Assembly (NCBI GenBank): GCA_021849995.1
Contig: JAJZSC010000197.1
Coordinates: 1-6,473, forward strand
Direction of reading: 5' to 3'
Length of the DNA: 6,473 nt
Origin: Bacillota bacterium
GTDB lineage: Bacteria > Bacillota > Desulfitobacteriia > Desulfitobacteriales > Desulfitobacteriaceae
Shown here: positions 3,902 to 6,473 of the stretch, piece after piece
Numbering within the stretch: position 1 is the first letter of the stretch
How the letters are laid out: each line of letters starts with the position of its first letter
Notes under the pieces: model-generated
What the model saw: only the letters and a program-made list of their open reading frames with translations
Databases searched by the model: none
What the model was told of the DNA's origin: nothing
Made by a program: the position numbers and the translations under genes

Positions 3902-6473
3902 TCAAGGACTTGTACCAGAAGCAATGTCGAATACAGTCGTTAAGAGCTTCTTAATCGCCTGCAATATCTCCTCTTGAGCTACAGTACGAAGTCTTGCCTT
4001 TATTTCCAATGACCCCGTTTGAGAGGTACCAAAAGACAAAGGATATGGAGATCTCTGAGCCAACATCATCAAACGCTCACCGCTTAACCCTGGATCAGAA
4101 GAAAAACGCAAAACAACATGCTGTTTGGTTTGTTGCACTTGTTCAATCTTTAAACGCTTGGCCAAAGATTTAATTCGAATTATTTCAAATAAGTTTTCAA
4201 CCTCCCGAGGAGGGGCTCCAAACCTGTCAACCAGCTCATCGATCATTTCGCTTAAAGAATCGTCATCCTTAAGCATACCAAGTCTTTGATAAACGCTTGC
4301 TTTTACTTGGCGATCCTGGATATAACTGTCCGGCAAATAAGCATCTACCTGTACCTCTATGCTTGGTTCAACTTGTTCCTCCACTTGTTCGCCACGCAGT
4401 TCCTGCACAGCTTCTTTTAACATCTGACAATAGAGATCAAAACCTACCGCTGCCATATGACCATGCTGCTGTGCACCAACCAGGTTTCCCGCTCCTCTGA
4501 TTTCCAAGTCCCGCATAGCAATCTTTAAACCCGAACCAAATTCAGTGAATTCCCTGATCGAGGCCAGTCGTTTTTCCGCTACCTCGGTAAGAACCTTTTG
4601 TGGCTTGTATAAGAAATAGGCATATGCTTTTCGATTGGAACGTCCGACCCTCCCTCTTAACTGATATAATTGGCCAAGTCCCATCCGATCAGCCTCATCA
4701 ATTATTAAAGTATTGACATTGGGCAAATCCAGACCCGTTTCAATAATGGTCGTACACACAAGAACATCATTTTCATGTTCTAGGAAGGCCATCATTTCCT
4801 TTTCCAGCCCTACCTCGTTCATTTGTCCATGAGCTATTCCGTAGCGTGCCTCGGGCACAAGTTTGCTCAAGTAATAAACGACTTGCTCCATATCCTCCAC
4901 ACGGTTATGGACATAAAATACTTGCCCACCCCGCTGAATCTCCCGCCTTATTGCATCGCGGACAAGTTCGGGGTGATATTCTGCCACATACGTTTGAACC
5001 GGATAACGGTCTTCCGGAGGGGTTTCTATAACACTCATATCCCTAACTCCAACGAGGGACATATGGAGCGTACGGGGGATAGGAGTGGCGGATAAGGTTA
5101 AGACATCCACATTTGCTTTAATATTTTTTATCTTTTCTTTATGAGCTACCCCAAAACGCTGCTCTTCATCGATAACAAGCAGTCCCAAGTCTTTAAATTT
5201 GATTTCATCAGAAAGCAGTCGATGTGTACCTACGATTACATCGATATTCCCCTCTTTAAGTGCTCGCATTATAGCTTTCTGTTCCTTAGGACTTCTGAAA
5301 CGGCTGAGCATTTCTACCGTCATGGGATAACCCATGAATCTCTCCCTAAAGGTATTAAAATGCTGCTGAGCTAAGATCGTAGTTGGAACTAGCACTGCTA
5401 CCTGTTTGCTGTCTAAAACTGCCTTAAAAGCAGCTCTAAGGGCTACTTCCGTTTTACCATACCCTACATCCCCACAAAGTAAGCGATCCATCGGACGCTC
5501 ATTCATCATATCCTGTTTAACTTCAACTATGCTCTGAAGCTGATCGGGAGTTTCCTCATATGGAAACTTCTCCTCGAATTCCGCCTGCCAAACGTTATCA
5601 ACTGAGAACGCATGCCCTTTAGCAGCTTCCCGCTGAGCATAGAGCTTTACCAAATCAAAAGCCATTTCTTTAACCGCACTTCGAGCCTTATGTTTTACCT
5701 TATTCCACTCGTTTCCACCGAGCTTGTTCAGCTTTGGAGTGGTATCTGCATCACTGCCTAGATATTTTTGAAGAAAACTAAGCTGATCCAGCGGGACATA
5801 CAGCTTATCCTCCCCTGAATACTTCACAGCAAAGTAATCCTTATCCACCCCTCCAACTGATAGTCGCTCGATCCCAATAAACTGACCTATCCCATGATGT
5901 ACGTGTACCACAAAGTCCCCAGGCTTTAAATCTGAAAAATGCAATTGGGCCTTTTTGGCAGTGGGTTGTGGTTTTCTAGCCTGTGGTTTGCGCTCCCGTT
6001 TATAAATTTCAGCCTCAGTCAGAATAACAAACTTTGCTAAAGGCAGCTCAAACCCTTGATCTAATGAGTATGGGAAAATATAAGCATTTCCTTCTATCAG
6101 TTCTTCTGTAAGTGTACGCTGATGTGTTGATAGTCCTCTGTCTTTAAGGCCCTGAGCCAACCGTTCAGCGTGCTCTGCATCACCCGAAAAGAGGGCAACC
6201 ACATAGCCAGCATGGAGCCAATGATCAATCTCTTCTACAAGCATACTGGTTTTTCCCATAAACCCCGTCAGAGGCCGGGCAGTCTGGTTGAAAATCCTTT
6301 TTGGAGTAATTCCCGGAGCTTCTCTAATCAAAGTAGAAAGTGCAAGTAATACCCTTTTTTTAGAATACTGGACAATATCTTCATAATTCAAAAACTGAGC
6401 CTCAGAATTATAGAACTCTTCTCCATGTTCAGCCCGGTTCAGGAATTCCTCAAGGCGCTCTTTTAGATCGGAA
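3902..6473 (-). CDS. mfd: Transcription-repair coupling factor Mfd, N-terminus cut by window edge
   Basis: The frame stays open to the right edge. The TTG at 6389-6391 is not a real start, because 27 further in-frame codons (beginning SDLKERLEEF) precede it. The visible 856 residues compare with 1177 in B. subtilis Mfd, so about 320, mostly the UvrB-like domain, are missing. Numbering from the edge: the RNA polymerase-interacting domain starts near 178 with FSDLKPGDFVVHVHHGIGQF and includes KLYVPLDQL. The RecG-like translocase follows: Walker A GDVGYGKT 334-341, DEEQ 435-438, LTLSATP 458-464, QLYQLRGRVGRS 601-612, and the TRG translocation segment MRDLEIRGAGNLVGAQQHG at about 653-671. The C-terminal TRCF domain covers about 700-856. 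Mfd removes RNA polymerase stalled at lesions and recruits UvrA through the N-terminal part. All motor motifs are intact. prsA follows at 28 bp. Confidence 0.97.
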   Translation of the reverse strand, partial: SDLKERLEEFLNRAEHGEEFYNSEAQFLNYEDIVQYSKKRVLLALSTLIREAPGITPKRIFNQTARPLTGFMGKTSMLVEEIDHWLHAGYVVALFSGDAEHAERLAQGLKDRGLSTHQRTLTEELIEGNAYIFPYSLDQGFELPLAKFVILTEAEIYKRERKPQARKPQPTAKKAQLHFSDLKPGDFVVHVHHGIGQFIGIERLSVGGVDKDYFAVKYSGEDKLYVPLDQLSFLQKYLGSDADTTPKLNKLGGNEWNKVKHKARSAVKEMAFDLVKLYAQREAAKGHAFSVDNVWQAEFEEKFPYEETPDQLQSIVEVKQDMMNERPMDRLLCGDVGYGKTEVALRAAFKAVLDSKQVAVLVPTTILAQQHFNTFRERFMGYPMTVEMLSRFRSPKEQKAIMRALKEGNIDVIVGTHRLLSDEIKFKDLGLLVIDEEQRFGVAHKEKIKNIKANVDVLTLSATPIPRTLHMSLVGVRDMSVIETPPEDRYPVQTYVAEYHPELVRDAIRREIQRGGQVFYVHNRVEDMEQVVYYLSKLVPEARYGIAHGQMNEVGLEKEMMAFLEHENDVLVCTTIIETGLDLPNVNTLIIDEADRMGLGQLYQLRGRVGRSNRKAYAYFLYKPQKVLTEVAEKRLASIREFTEFGSGLKIAMRDLEIRGAGNLVGAQQHGHMAAVGFDLYCQMLKEAVQELRGEQVEEQVEPSIEVQVDAYLPDSYIQDRQVKASVYQRLGMLKDDDSLSEMIDELVDRFGAPPREVENLFEIIRIKSLAKRLKIEQVQQTKQHVVLRFSSDPGLSGERLMMLAQRSPYPLSFGTSQTGSLEIKARLRTVAQEEILQAIKKLLTTVFDIASGTSP

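Noticed and set aside
4823..5374. Several plus-strand open frames inside mfd
   Set aside because: They overlap one another and are antisense to the conserved helicase motifs. They show no domain and are best explained as shadow frames.
6389..6391. TTG as the start of mfd
   Set aside because: The frame continues upstream to the window edge with Mfd-like sequence, and the visible protein lacks the N-terminal domain. The gene is simply cut.

Overview
The window is a stretch of core chromosome from a moderately AT-rich, endospore-forming Firmicute. The gene set (mfd, a PrsA-type foldase, spoVT, a YabN-type methylase/MazG fusion, an HU gene, the start of rqcP/yabO) and the protein sequences fit class Clostridia, most likely a Desulfosporosinus/Desulfitobacterium-like member of the Peptococcaceae group. 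The group is inferred from gene order and protein recall, not from a search. SpoVT shows that the organism sporulates, or descends from sporulators.

All genes lie on the minus strand, so transcription runs from right to left. From the right edge: mfd (transcription-repair coupling factor, N-terminus outside the window); prsA (lipoprotein peptidyl-prolyl isomerase, 28 bp behind mfd and probably cotranscribed); a perfectly symmetrical terminator; spoVT (forespore transcription regulator) with a sigma-G-like promoter, a long leader with a predicted hairpin, and a strong terminator of its own; mazG/yabN (tetrapyrrole-methylase-like domain fused to a nucleoside triphosphate pyrophosphohydrolase) with a sigma-A-like promoter and two inverted repeats upstream; hup (HU nucleoid protein, UUG start) cotranscribed with mazG and closed by a terminator with a UACG tetraloop; then the first 14 codons of rqcP (S4-domain ribosome quality control factor) running off the left edge.

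The order mfd - spoVT - yabN - yabO parallels the Bacillus subtilis yab region, with prsA inserted after mfd, hup inserted before rqcP, and no yabM-like gene between spoVT and mazG. The genes fall into at least three transcription units: mfd-prsA, spoVT, and mazG-hup. Themes are genome and nucleotide-pool maintenance (Mfd, MazG, HU), envelope protein folding (PrsA), spore development (SpoVT) and translation quality control (RqcP).

I saw no mobile element, CRISPR array, tRNA or rRNA, and no sign of an undescribed multi-gene system. The items most worth checking are regulatory: the spoVT leader hairpin and its sigma-G-like promoter, and the paired inverted repeats in front of mazG. Every intergenic gap is under 300 bp and is covered by the entries below.
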